This document shows positions 21,101 to 31,848 of a stretch of DNA of 31,852 nucleotides, one piece after another. Source of the stretch: Branchiostoma floridae (lineage: Eukaryota; Chordata; Leptocardii; Amphioxiformes; Branchiostomatidae); contig NC_049980.1 of the NCBI RefSeq assembly GCF_000003815.2, positions 19,199,533-19,231,384 of the forward strand, read 5' to 3'. Numbering within the stretch: the first letter of the stretch is position 1; each line of letters begins with the position of its first letter. The position numbers were made by a program, and so were the translations under genes. The notes under the pieces were generated by a model, which saw only the letters and a program-made list of their open reading frames with translations, searched no databases and was not told the DNA's origin.

Positions 21101-24100
21101 ATTCACCGTGTCGCCATGTCCCCATGCCAATGTAACACCGTACCCGAGCGGGCTTGGAACCTCACGTAAGCATGTCATAATATATACACATACCGAGATA
21201 TATGTATGCTGATTTAAACAAAATAATTATGTATGGCATTTCTCTTCAATACGTTGAGAATCTTACCAGATTAGAGTTTTCTAGCTTTCGGTACACTTTC
21301 CCCATTTAGGTGTTTCTGTTAACATTTCTCTCACCATTACAAAAGTTGCAAGATAGAAGTTATCGTAATCTATCAAGTGAAGGCTTGAAGTGATTATATT
21401 GTGTTGAAAATTTCAGTTAAATCCTTCCTAGAAACATCACACATAAAGGATTTAAATATGCGAATGGCTCACTTTCGTAAAAGGCATGCGTCATCTCGCC
21501 CTCGCATGGCTCTGAGGAGAGTCTTCCTTCCCCCAAAGAAGATCTGAAGGAAGGCAGTCCGAAATCGCCGATCTTCACTGCAAATCGGGCGTCAACCAGG
21601 CAGTTGGATGACGTCAGGTTACCATGGGAACGCAGTTTACTGCTGTGAATGTGACGCATTCCCTGGTGGAAGAAATATACATAACCATTTTACTTTGGGC
21701 CATTGGAGCGCTATAGCATAAAACTACTGGTTTTCCGTATCTGGTATTCCGAAAATGCTATGGTCACGACGTGTAGATGATAACCCATTAGCTCGGCAAA
21801 AAGTGATAGGAGTTTGGAGATTCCCAAGGAACTACAGGGGTGTTTAAGTTGAAAACTGTGAAACAGGATAAGTCAAGGAAAATTCTTCTTCTTTATTGAA
21901 TGACTGTCGACAAAGTTGCAAGAGTTGATACAATGCTGAAACTATCTGAAGTGCATTCATAAAAGAACCTGCCTTGATGATGTCGTTCATAAGGTTGCAC
22001 TGGAATACCCAGTCTAGCTTCACTCTTTCATCTTGCAGAACATCCTGTGGAGACAAAATCAGCCAAACTTATCAACAACGTACTGGTGGAGTATACATTC
22101 AACCGATTTGAGGTTGCGTTTGAAATGTTTGCCTTGGATATCCCGGAAAGTACCTACGTCATCAACGTTCACCAGCAACTGTTAATGATAAATCAGTTGA
22201 CTGTCCCTGGTGGTCTCCAAGTTCCATTCAGAAAACATCTTCGAGTGGGTCAATTTTAGGAAATACCCCACAATTTTACTAGTGTACCTAATAATTGTAC
22301 TTTTATGGATGACATCGCTCGCGCATTGATTTTCGCCTGTTTAGAAAAAAACTGTGGGCACCCAATAACATCCCTGGTCAATCAGAATGTTATGCTTGTC
22401 AGAGGATCTGTTCTCCATGGTCATGGACACGTGGTCAGGACATTAGTTTGGAGTCTAAAGAGGATGCAATCCATAAAATTAAATCAGCGTGGTCTAAGGT
22501 CCATTTTCCCATTGTATTGGACAAGGTCCATTTTCCCATTATATTGGACAAGGTCCATTTTCCCATTGTATTGGACAAGGTCCATTTTCCCATTGTATGG
22601 CAGCATGGTTGCCTCCTGGCAACGCATTTCAGTCCTCACATATCAAGGTACGAAGTGAGGTTGCTAGGTTTGTACTTACCATGAGGCTGCCTTTGGGACA
22701 GTACTCTGTCAGGATCATGGTGGGGTTATCGAAGTGTTCCCTGCACACTCCTACGAACCTCACCAAATGATCGTGGCTGTTGCTCAAGTCTCTCATCTGC
22801 ATCAACGAAGCATAATATCATTGTTATCACCCAGTTTCAACAGGTGTTGTGGATCTCGGCATATTGCTGTATCATGTTAACTTAAAAAACTGTGGAACAG
22901 CAGTAAACTATTGTTTCTTTGTAAGAAGAAAAGTGAAGTTGATAAATGTTAACTTATAGATGAGTTAATAAGTAATTTGTGTCTATGTCTCCATAACGGC
23001 ACCGGTGGGTGAACATAACGTTTGGAACTTATTACTTGCAATTCATTAAATGAACGGCTAAATTACAAAAAGATATGTATTTCAACCACTACCATTACTC
23101 ATTGCCATTGGAAAGTTTCACTACCTCCTTCAATTCGAGAACAATCTCGCGGTCGCTGATCTGCACCACGCCTGTGTAGCACGTCTTCTTGATCCGAACT
23201 CTCTGCCATTGCGTGTTGCCTGTCGCCTGTGAGTATATCATCCGGGAATAAAGAGCGTGCTCAACATATCAAACAGCAGCGACTGGCGCAAAAGCAAATT
23301 TTGAAACGTCTACTCCATAATTGGTTTCAACGCTAACATGATTACAAAACAAGTTGTAATTACACCGCTGAAAGTCATTTAGAGGAGAGCACGTATGGAG
23401 TGCAGCCCCTTGGGGGTATGAAGTGTGTGTGTGGGGTGGGGTGGGGGGTATTGGCATGCAACAGTCACATACCCGAACCAATGCCCCACCGGGTTGTTTA
23501 CGGGGTGTTTTTGTTCTGACTTTCAGAAAGGGCAACATAATTTGCACTTAGAATAATCCGATATCCCGATTGGGGGGTGTTGATGACTAGGCTATGACTT
23601 GGAGCTGATATTTTGTTTGACCTGAGCGAAAGTACAAAGAATAGCACATAAGCTACCTGCTGCAAAAGTGACTGCAGAATAACTGACAACGTATATTTCT
23701 AAATAAGTATAGACTCTAAGGTATTGATACCAGTATGGATGAACAACATTGGCAGACAGATGAGCAACACACTTATGTAGAGCAATTCATTATTCAGCAT
23801 GGAATCCTCTGTCTCTAATGTACTATTCAGGTCCATTTCGTACCTCATCGGCCACTTTACAGTACCCAGCATCTGCAAACTGTTGGGACTGGATCTGTCC
23901 ATCCATCAGGGATCTAAACGAAAAAACAGCTGATGTGTTTTAACAAAATAAACAAAAAAGGGAGCTAAAACTTACAGCCACTAGATGCCAACAATTGTAC
24001 TAATGGTACAAATACATTGAGTGTGTATAAAACCATACATTTTCATTGCTTCTTTGATTTGCCTGACAACTCAAGAGCCATAGCAACGACATGCATGTGA

Positions 24101-24418
24101 AAGTCGCTTGGGAGCGCTTTTGACATCACTGCCCGGTAAAATAAACGGCACACCAAACTAATCTGAAATGTTGAGCTGATTTGCAATAATATTTCTCTAG
24201 CTCTGTGATGAATAGAAAGAGGGGTATTGCAACATTCAGAACCTACACAAAACTCGAGAAATGAAAAGGGAACTGCCTATAAAATGAATTATGTGTAAAT
24301 CTGTGCTGAAGTGTCCCATGTCTACATGGATGTACGTACAAGTTGGAATCCCTCCCGCGCCAGTCACGGGAGCGTTCATCAAGGAGCACCATGCTCGGGC
24401 CAGGCCGCATCCTGCCCC
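14917..24418 (-). CDS. Receptor-type guanylyl cyclase, intracellular part (partial, 15 exons)
   Basis: Makes cGMP from GTP. Fifteen exons join in phase to about 676 residues ending at TAA 14919-14917. Order: juxtamembrane segment; kinase-homology domain (SLMDG, RIKKT at the ATP-lysine site, [66 protein letters not shown]); coiled-coil linker ending MLLYRMLP; class III cyclase domain (YFSDIVGFT and [10 protein letters not shown] carrying the two metal Asp, [17 protein letters not shown]); and a Pro/Asn-rich tail ending ETVC. Glu in KVETIGD and Cys in RYCLFGD are the guanine-selecting residues, and NxxxR is present, so activity is expected. HGN in place of HRD makes the kinase-homology domain a pseudokinase, normal for the family. 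A kinase-homology domain before a cyclase is diagnostic of membrane receptor cyclases (natriuretic peptide or sperm-peptide receptor class). Ligand domain and membrane span are not visible. Confidence 0.95.
15472..15563 (-). CDS. Guanylyl cyclase exon: end of catalytic domain
   Basis: Encodes [20 protein letters not shown], then [11 protein letters not shown], matching the family's C-terminal catalytic strands. Acceptor CTTAACTTTGCAG, donor GTAAAG then GTAAAC. Confidence 0.94.
16237..16335 (-). CDS. Guanylyl cyclase exon: base specificity and transition-state residues
   Basis: Encodes [20 protein letters not shown], then [12 protein letters not shown]. It holds the specificity Cys (RYCLFGD) and the Asn/Arg pair (NIASR). 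The usual GPVCAG is ECAAG here, a mild variation. Confidence 0.96.
16858..17101 (-). CDS. Guanylyl cyclase exon: core of catalytic domain
   Basis: Encodes [17 protein letters not shown], then [20 protein letters not shown] and RIGIHSG. It holds the second metal Asp (GDAYM) and the guanine-contacting Glu (KVETIGD). Acceptor GTTTCTCCAG, donor TCGG then GTGAGT. Confidence 0.97.
17620..17743 (-). CDS. Guanylyl cyclase exon: first metal-binding Asp
   Basis: Encodes [18 protein letters not shown], then [20 protein letters not shown]. The Asp in FSDIVGFT is the first metal ligand. Donor ATGGAG then GTAATA, phase 0. Confidence 0.96.
18405..18545 (-). CDS. Guanylyl cyclase exon: coiled-coil dimerisation linker
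   Basis: Encodes [20 protein letters not shown], then [20 protein letters not shown] and LYRMLP: heptad-patterned signalling helix and the MLP end that precedes every class III receptor cyclase domain. Confidence 0.95.
   Translation of the reverse strand, partial: GQDTCGQLAGQNAEDCEQSGNHRGQTDGGVTEGEREVRHATLQDAA
18679..18818 (-). CDS. Guanylyl cyclase exon: end of kinase-homology domain
   Basis: Encodes [20 protein letters not shown], then [18 protein letters not shown] and SHVRKFLG. The start RKDRRKE belongs to the lineage-specific insertion; [11 protein letters not shown] is the conserved last helix. Acceptor CGCTTCAG, donor GGCAG then GTAACA. Confidence 0.92.
19707..19891 (-). CDS. Guanylyl cyclase exon with acidic insertion
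   Basis: Encodes [20 protein letters not shown] and TLP, as in the family, then an extra acidic and Asn/Ser-rich stretch ([20 protein letters not shown], then [16 protein letters not shown]). Known receptor cyclases go from FRP(S/T)L to the C-W-x-E-D-P helix within about 15-20 residues. Confidence 0.88.
20744..20902 (-). CDS. Guanylyl cyclase exon: APE and alpha-F region
   Basis: Encodes [15 protein letters not shown], then [19 protein letters not shown] and [14 protein letters not shown]. Acceptor TTCTACACTAG, donor GCAAAAG then GTATAC, phase 1. Confidence 0.94.
21473..21662 (-). CDS. Guanylyl cyclase exon: pseudo-catalytic loop and DFG
   Basis: Encodes [20 protein letters not shown] then [23 protein letters not shown] replaces HRD, as known in the family. 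GDFG is retained where many receptor cyclases have DYG. Ends FYE plus one base, giving FYEKKLW across the junction. Confidence 0.94.
21973..22044 (-). CDS. Guanylyl cyclase exon with apparent GC donor
   Basis: 24 codons: [20 protein letters not shown] then DIIK. The phase-0 join to GMRHIHSS requires a cut at AAG before GCAGGT, i.e. a GC-AG intron. The nearby GT (GCAG then GTTCTT) would shift the next exon out of frame. Confidence 0.9.
22496..22599. repeat. 27-bp minisatellite in cyclase intron
   Basis: AAGGTCCATTTTCCCATTGT plus ATTGGAC repeated about 3.8 times with one substitution. It lies in the intron between the GSLM and DVLQ exons and is likely length-polymorphic. Confidence 0.9.
22680..22796 (-). 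CDS. Guanylyl cyclase exon: hinge
   Basis: 39 codons: [18 protein letters not shown], then [16 protein letters not shown], the hallmark hinge of receptor cyclases. Donor CTCATG then GTAAGT. Confidence 0.95.
23125..23226 (-). CDS. Guanylyl cyclase exon: ATP-lysine strand region
   Basis: 34 codons in phase 0. Encodes [20 protein letters not shown] then [14 protein letters not shown], aligned with the family's VAIK-like strand and alpha-C helix. Acceptor ATACTCACAG, donor AAGGAG then GTAGTG. Confidence 0.92.
23423..23449 (+). repeat. GT/G-rich low-complexity tract
   Basis: GTGTGTGTGTGGGGTGGGGT and a following G run, in an intron of the cyclase gene. It is simple sequence and could be G-quadruplex-prone. 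Confidence 0.7.
23844..23913 (-). CDS. Guanylyl cyclase exon: start of kinase-homology domain
   Basis: The acceptor is TTTTTTCGTTTAG and the donor is GATGAG then GTACG. Encodes [19 protein letters not shown] then VADE, corresponding to the first strands of receptor-cyclase kinase-homology domains. Confidence 0.88.
24340..24418 (-). CDS. Guanylyl cyclase juxtamembrane exon (truncated by gap)
   Basis: Reads [18 protein letters not shown] and ends at donor AACTT then GTACGTAC, phase 2, exactly completing the Leu codon of the next exon to give SNLSLMDG. The upstream part is lost in the 24419-24706 gap. Confidence 0.75.
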
Positions 24419-24706
24419 NNNNNNNNNNNNNNNNNNNNNNNNNNNNNNNNNNNNNNNNNNNNNNNNNNNNNNNNNNNNNNNNNNNNNNNNNNNNNNNNNN
24501 NNNNNNNNNNNNNNNNNNNNNNNNNNNNNNNNNNNNNNNNNNNNNNNNNNNNNNNNNNNNNNNNNNNNNNNNNNNNNNNNNNNNNNNNNNNNNNNNNNNN
24601 NNNNNNNNNNNNNNNNNNNNNNNNNNNNNNNNNNNNNNNNNNNNNNNNNNNNNNNNNNNNNNNNNNNNNNNNNNNNNNNNNNNNNNNNNNNNNNNNNNNN
24701 NNNNNN
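24419..24706. other. Assembly gap (288 N)
   Basis: The gap interrupts the juxtamembrane exon of the guanylyl cyclase. The odd length suggests an estimated size. Missing sequence probably includes the rest of that exon and its acceptor. Confidence 0.95.
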
Positions 24707-27467
24707 ATGTCATAGTTCTCAAACAGGTGAAAAAAACTGATTCGAATTACACGCCTGCCTGTACGGACAAAATATATTTGCTGATACAACTTTCGAACAA
24801 GGGTCATATGACCATCATGTGCTAGGGATTACGGACATTTTAGATGGGTCTAATAACGTAAGGGCTTCTAAAAGCGTTTTGCAGTCATGCATCAATGTAC
24901 TTGCATACCAACCCTATCTGTACAGTTAGTTCTCAATACTCAGTACTTCTATAATGATCTCCATCCATCTACTTGTTGTATGGAGGGATGAATTACGCTA
25001 ATAATGTTAATTCCCGAAGATAACATATGGCGGTTTAACTATGCAGATACTGCAAGCCACTACATTTGATGCGCAACCCGTACACTAGTTGAGAGAACCT
25101 TAATGACGTATACGTTTTTTGTGATTTCTGTTAACGTCTTTCACTGCGTGCTCATTTGTACTAAGGGAATGTACACTCGCAGCTAATGCTACCTGAATCA
25201 CCCAGCCCCGCCATTCATTTCTAAGCTGTACATACAATTTACAAGTAACATCTCTAAAAGTTTCATCGCCCAAGCGAAATTGCACTCAAATGTGCTCATC
25301 GGCATCCAAAGTGCTTTTAACATGGACCCATGATATTACAGCTGACCAAGGGAATGTAAAATGGACCATTGGCTCGAGCATAACTCCCACTTGAATGTAA
25401 TAGCACCCTGCGTGCTCTGCCCGCTGCCCGGTCAACTCAAGCCGTAGTAGTAAATGAATGCGCACTGCTTGGTCAGACCGTCATCGCTTGCTTTAAATGG
25501 ACGGAGAGTCATCGCTAAATTCACTTTCCTGCATGAGAGAAGTAATGGTAACTCAGGTGACATTTTAACAAGTTAGATATGTTGTTGATATGTTTTAATA
25601 GGGTCTCCCTGAAAGCAGTTGCTGTAGTGCAAGTCACTCAAGGTAGCTTACCCTGGTGAAAGAATACAGAAATTAATGAATAGATTAGACAGGCAACATT
25701 TGCGAGCAACTAAAGTACAGCAACACTATATTTCCCAACCCATGTTAAAAGGACTTTCCAAAACCTAAAATTAGTGCGAGAATGGACTCTTCGTGATGCA
25801 CTTCCACTTAAGATAGACCAATTCAAAATCCTTTCCACTAAAAATTGGACTTCGCATATAATCAACCAAAATTGAATTCTGAAAAAAATCACCCTGCGAC
25901 ATTAGATCTAGACAACTTCAGCGGTACCAACAAGTCCAAAAACGCTTCCGGTCAAAATGAATTTTGAATCACCACCCCATGGCCCAGTCCAAAATTAATT
26001 TTTAAAAATCCCTACCTCTGTCGGGTCAATGACCTCATGAGTGGTTTATGGCAAATATCATACATGGATCCTTTTAAATAGATATCAAATGCATATCTAT
26101 ACCAAATTTCGGGTCATTTGGTTGTAACACTGTACAGGAGGTGCAGATAGACATTTTGGGTCTAAAAGCCTCATTTAAAAAGCACATATACAGCATGAAG
26201 AAAAAGTGCACCTGGATACTGTCCTACTCTACCCTTGGCCTTGTACCAAATCGTAAGTCATTTGGCCCCAAAATGACAGAAATGAATCAATTTGGAAGAT
26301 GCGACAGGATTAGGAGAAGGAAAAAAAGAAACATCAGGGAGAACAAGATATTTCAACCCATACCTGTGGTATGGTTGAAATATAATAAATGATATCGCAA
26401 TGCATTTTACAGGTCATTTTTTTCTATTTCCTTTGATCATACACCGGCTTCATGGGAATCTTTTTTTCCATCCTCTCCTGCCAGGCCCTCTGCTTCTGTA
26501 GCCCAAGCAACGTTAACGTCGCCGTCCCAGGCGTACCGCTCAGTGGTCATCCTTCTCGCACTAATAATAGTTTACTCCACCTACTGTGGAGGAAAAGTTG
26601 CTAGCCAATAACGTCCCACCACACAGTCAAGAGGCAACCTGATTAGTTGGTAACTGTATGGCTGGATAGTGATTGGCTGACGACTGACGAATAAAGAAGG
26701 GGCGGCTCTGCTGGAAAGACACATTATTCATTTCTTAGACTTCCTCACTGCCGCGTCAGCCTCTCCATTATATTCTGCTTCGCTTACAAGGAGTCTTTCG
26801 CCTGCCTCATAATGGCATTGTCTGGATCCAGGGGTCAGAAGACTACAGGGTTTGCTTCTAATCGCAATCATTTTTTTATCTAATTCTCTTTCAAAGCCCT
26901 CATGCCAGTTCGGTGTCTACTGGTGTGGAAAATTTCTACATAACAAAATCTTGTTGTTGTTTTTTTACAAAAAGGACAGAGCTACTTGTCATACTGTATT
27001 GATCATGTACATGCATTTTACAATTGTTAGATGCTGTCGTTGGCTACCCATTTCTTTCCACCAAGTCGGTTTTGTTGGGAGGGAGGGGAAGCTTTAGAAA
27101 TCAACCGTGACTATAGCTAGGTTGCATTGAAACGGGGCCGTTCAACCTTTTCAAACATCTCTCCGTAGGTCTTTCACACGCATTTGTCACTGTCAGTTCT
27201 TTAAAACGCGGTTCAGTTCGGAGGATGTTTGTGCATAGTTACGTAAAATAAATATTGCATTGTTAAAAACATGTCACAAATTCAACACGAACACTTGCCT
27301 CTAACCAAATCGATGCTACGATACAATTGCATAACGTTTGCAAGATATATTTGCTGCAGCTATTTGCTGCCCTTATGTCCGAAGGACGATGTAGAATAAC
27401 GACCACATATGCAATATAAACCACATTCTTTCTTTCAAGTGGGTTCTTTAAGATCTGACTTCAGCAG

Positions 27468-27875
27468 ATGACCCCTACACCCCCTCCCATCAGAGTCGAG
27501 GCCCGGGCGTGCATCTTAGCTCGAACCTGTCCTGATTGTTTTTGGATTCAATGTGAAGTGCATATCGATCTTCAACCTTTCTCCGTGCGCAAGCTGGGGC
27601 ACGGTAGGGAATATATCAATGGTGAAAACATCAAAGCAGAATTATCCTTATCTAAAGTACGACAGAAAAGGGAAAAGGCATTGGCAGTTTGCAGGGATAT
27701 GGATGGTGTTGCCGGTGGTCAGCGCGCTCGCATTCTCAATTTTGCGGCGTCTCATGGCAGATGTATTCATGCTCAGATGTTTGGCCTTGGGCCAGATGTG
27801 CGGTCTCCCTCCAGGTGGGATCTGGGCCCTTTCATTGAAGGCATAAATCGTGAAGATGGTTTTGTTCTCATATAA
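27468..27875 (+). other. Unassigned open frame of 135 codons
   Basis: The plus frame runs from MTPTPPPIRVEARA to GPFIEGINREDGFVLI. The region about 27650-27850 is also open in a second plus frame and on the minus strand, and is more GC-rich than its flanks, so the coding strand is uncertain. No family recognised; it could be a transposon fragment. Confidence 0.2.
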
Positions 27876-28715
27876 TATGTTGCCTGTGCTCCTAGTGAGG
27901 TTTAAGTTATCAGTGTGCAACAGTGCACACGTCCATCACCCACCGGTACCGCATTTTACACTTGCAATGCCCTCCTGGTGGAAAATGGGATTGAAGATCC
28001 GTGTTCACCAATCATAAAGCCGCAGCGAGTGCCGCAATCTACTTTCGTTGATGCTATAACACGACGGAGCTGAAGGGCGTCAAACTTTTCTTCTATCTAC
28101 CCAAATCTCTGAGCTATGGATCAGGAAGTGTCGGATCAGTCCTTAAGTACATGAGACGCTTGGCAGGGTCACGATCGGAAGATACAAGATAAGAAGTTTA
28201 AGTCCTCTACAAGGCCACGTTACACAGGAATACAAATAGAGAAAGTAGTGAGGGGAGGCCAAACCATTTATGATGAATTAGGTTGGTTGATAGAATGAGA
28301 AAATGTAGATATATGAGAAGATAGGTTTCATTCTATGCTTTCCATCTCCCCTTTGTAGGAAGACGTTTGGATATGTTTCGTCAATGATATCGCTTGTAGA
28401 TGTATTTCTGCTTACTACCTCAGAAACTACTCATTTTCAGAGAACTTGAATGTTATCACTGATAGTATGACAAGCAAATTCCACGAACTTGAATGTATTA
28501 CTGTGGGGACGAGATACTAGGGGAAAAGACTCTAGTCAAAACTACTTTAAAGATGCATTGCTTGAGGATGACAAATCATCGCCAGTCTCACACTGCATTT
28601 GTTAAAAGTGATATGAGACAGTAGTACGAAAGTCCAGCATTACTACACATGTCATCTGTGAAATTGAAGAAGACAGATAGACCCACCCGGATTTGGTAGG
28701 TTTCACCACCGGAAA

Positions 28716-29216
28716 TTAACTTTTGCTATCAGTTATTCCATTTCTTTTGGCAAATCCATAGCGTTCTCGGGTGCAATCAGTCCCTGTCACGACTAGGGAA
28801 CAGTTGGGGAATTGAGCTTTGCCTATGGGGATTCGAAAAATGCCACAGTTGAACATTCCGTGATGTTTGCTGCGGATTGTGTGATTCATAAACAGGCGTG
28901 GAGGTTGTTTCGTGTGCTCATAACTGGCAGTCTGAATTATTAGTGTTCTTGCGTAAAAGCTGTAGAAAAGGCGTTTAAAGATCCTTTTACCTAACAGGAC
29001 ATTACGGCACAGCATATAGTAATGGAGTCCCCGTCCTGTGGCAGACTTTATATTCCAAATGCTTGTCAGAATAGCTGTCAGCTGAATGTCCAAGGCCGCC
29101 AGAGATAGCTTTGATGTCTTGAAGCAGTAGCTTGGAACAAACTTCCCAGAAGCAGTATAATCCGTCATGAAATATGAAACACCATGGTACCAGGCGGTTG
29201 GACTGTAGAATGACAC
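28716..29216 (-). other. Unassigned open frame of 166 codons
   Basis: The longest gap-free complete open frame in the window besides shadows. It starts MSFYSPTAWYHGVSYF and ends RNGITDSKS. It is mixed in composition with several Cys and aromatic residues, and has no signal peptide, membrane pattern or motif I recognise. It could be a chance ORF, a mobile-element remnant or a lineage-specific gene. Confidence 0.25.
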
Positions 29217-31502
29217 ATTATCACATCATTGTGATGTCAGATAGAAAGTCCTTTTACCCATGGTGGAAGTACAGGGTTGAGTTAAATAACGGGGCTGGAA
29301 CAAACCGCATGCTGATCTCATCAAACTGCTTTCATGAACCCTATTTCTTATCATGTTGCACGTTGGTATTGTTGTGCGCATGTCCCCGGTACTGCAGCTG
29401 AATCTAGTATTGTTGGTGTGATTCATAAAATCAAATCACGTCAATAACTTGCAGTGTTTGATGTGACGATAGTGATGATGTTTGCGGAGTGGTAAGTTTA
29501 AAAGAAATAAATAAATGTGAATCTTTGCATGAAAGCTCATCTTTATCACTAGGGAAGGGGCACCGATACGCAAAACCCGTGTAGTAAATACCGGAACATC
29601 CATGTACATATGTTGTACCCGAATTTATATTCGAACGGACGTACACTCAAGTATGTAACCATTTGGCTGATTTTGATACAAAAACGTGTTATTTTTACTA
29701 CAAAGATGAAAATCCAGGACTGGAAAAAGAAGAAAACATCGTGTGGCCGATGAAACTGTACCATCTTTGATCTCAGATCCTTTCGACAGCATAGGGTCTT
29801 TGCATAAAATGATGAGATACGTGAAGCAGAAATAAACATTATGAAATTTATGTCTTGCATCATTGAAAAACACAGCTTACTTAATTGGTCAGATAGTCCG
29901 TGTAAGGCCATGTTCCCCTCTACCGCACATGTACATAATATGTGTGATGGTACGCTTAGTTACACATCGCTAGTTACCACCTTTGAAACCACCTCAATAC
30001 TGCGGAGACATGCCAGCGATGCTAACGGTAACCTATTACTTTTTCACTTTGATCTTCACGCCACTAATCCTTTCTCCTTTCACGCCGCCTGTTCGTAAAG
30101 CCTCTTTGGAAAGGCTGCAAATGTCGGACTTGACGGCCAGGTCCAAATTCCAGGCGTGCGCCGTGTGCGGCACGGACGTGCACAGGCAAATGGACGCATT
30201 CTATCATGTTGTGCTGCCCTGCAGTTCAAGTAGCCACATTATTGATTATAGGCTTTAGGCCTGGCAACACATGTGTGACATAGCCGTCCACAATACTTTT
30301 TAGGTAGTTGTATGTTGTAACTACCTTTTGTGTTTATCTCCTGACGCTGTGTTGCCCGGTGCTAGTGTAGTTCAAGCAGTCGCAATGCTGATGGTAGGAT
30401 CAACGACTACTGTATGTCTGAGGAAACCTTTTTATGAAACGGCCCTTTGTAAGCATCTTGAGCTCTGTCTTTTCCATTTTATGTAGAATTCTATTTTGCG
30501 TGCTCGAAATTGACTTTGATGAAAGTATGGTACCCTTAAAGGGAGACCCAACCCCAGAAGCGGGTATTATTGTCCAAGAGACTACCTTAGTATGTATTCA
30601 AAATCAACGAACTGTGAGATTTCATCCCAAACTAACAAGGAAATTATGGTAACATACTTAACAGTTACCCAGTCCAAAGTCAATGACAAGTTGCCAATAC
30701 CATAATGGCTTTGGATTCAGAAAATATTACGTGCATTTGAAGGACCGGAACACTTGCCTCAGGAATTAAGTCCCTCCTTTCATCATCGCTGTCAAGCTAT
30801 CTAACGTTTAGAGAGACTATGGTTATCATTCTCGCTATATCATCATCCTTTTAGCAGCAGGATTCACTCCGGATATGTTGGTGGTACCACAATAACAGCA
30901 ATATCCAACATACCATTCTGAACATTAACACAGAGGACCAGACGTAGTATCAGACATGGCAGCCTCTTCTTTCGTTGCACAGTATGTACGTATTTAGTCT
31001 GCGTCATTCAGTCCCGCGTCCAATGAACTGCACAATCTTATGACCTTTATAGTAAACATAACCTGTGGCCATCCTTGTGAAAGTATTTATCATTATGATT
31101 TGTACTGCCCCAACTACAGCACATACTCAATATCTTCTTCTTCAGCCACTCCCAACAACGATCTCCTGATAATGTCCTAATTCACTTATTGCTTAGAGGC
31201 TCTTCCAACACCAACCTTTTAAAATACAATGTACGTCCAATTATTCAAAGTTAAAAGAAGCCAAAAGATTTGAGTAAGCGAAAATTCCGTCTTACCATCC
31301 CTCTACTTCCTGCCCACTATTCACCTGTTGATTTATCTTCCATTTCATGATAATTGTTATGTGGTTTATTTTGCACAGTTTGCTGCCCTTGAGCTTTGCT
31401 TGTCTGTGCTTGTCTTTTCTGTATTCATTGTATTTTTTTTACGTTCACGGATGATAAACATATTGTTTTTGCTCTGTTTCTTCTTCTTCTCCAAACAATA
31501 AG

Positions 31503-31580
31503 GTCAACGACCTGGACCAGACCGCTGTTGCCATGGTTACCGGTAAAGTAGCTGGCGCCCTAGGGTGTTTGGTTACATAA
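31503..31580 (+). CDS. Possible last coding exon of a plus-strand gene
   Basis: After a pyrimidine-rich stretch ending ACAATAAG, an open segment reads VNDLDQTAVAMVTGKVAGAL and stops at TAA 31578-31580. An AATAAA follows at 31843. GC content is higher than around it. No upstream exons were identified and the protein is not recognised, so this is tentative. Confidence 0.25.
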   Translation, partial: VNDLDQTAVAMVTGKVAGALGCLVT

Positions 31581-31842
31581 TGTAGCAAATGCCTCAGCAC
31601 AGAGCTACAATGTAGAGGGGATCGGGTCCCTCAATTTAAAAATGTGTTGGAATAAGAAAAAAAACAGTTGTCAGTGTTAGACTACGGCTTGAGAAGGTAA
31701 TATGAACATAAACAGTATGTATTTGCTTGCAAATTTTACCTTTCTAGTTGTTATGTACTTTTGTAGTACACTCTGTTGATGGCGACACGAAAATAAGCTG
31801 TAAGCTTGTGTGGCGTCATCATGTCCTGTATTTTCATGTGGC

Positions 31843-31848
31843 AATAAA
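31843..31848 (+). promoter_or_regulatory. Possible polyadenylation signal AATAAA
   Basis: Perfect AATAAA near the window end, about 260 bp after the possible terminal exon at 31503-31580. A single hexamer in AT-rich DNA is weak evidence alone. Confidence 0.3.

Larger units (their letters stand above)
24707..31502. other. Region without supported genes
   Basis: If the cyclase gene continues upstream, its membrane and ligand-binding exons should lie here or beyond, but I could not recognise them. The sequence is AT-rich with a few open frames listed separately. The part 25.7-26.4 kb has repeat-like phrases (ACCAAAT...GTCATTTGG twice), suggesting an old mobile element. Confidence 0.5.

Noticed and set aside
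26141-26392. Plus-strand 83-codon ORF with basic RRRKKRNIRENK
   Set aside because: Sits in repeat-like sequence, no start context, no recognised family.
26460-26560. Minus-strand reading LLGLQKQRAWQERMEKKIP as a possible cyclase juxtamembrane exon
   Set aside because: No convincing acceptor/donor pair and no match to the family's W-x-I-x-W pattern.
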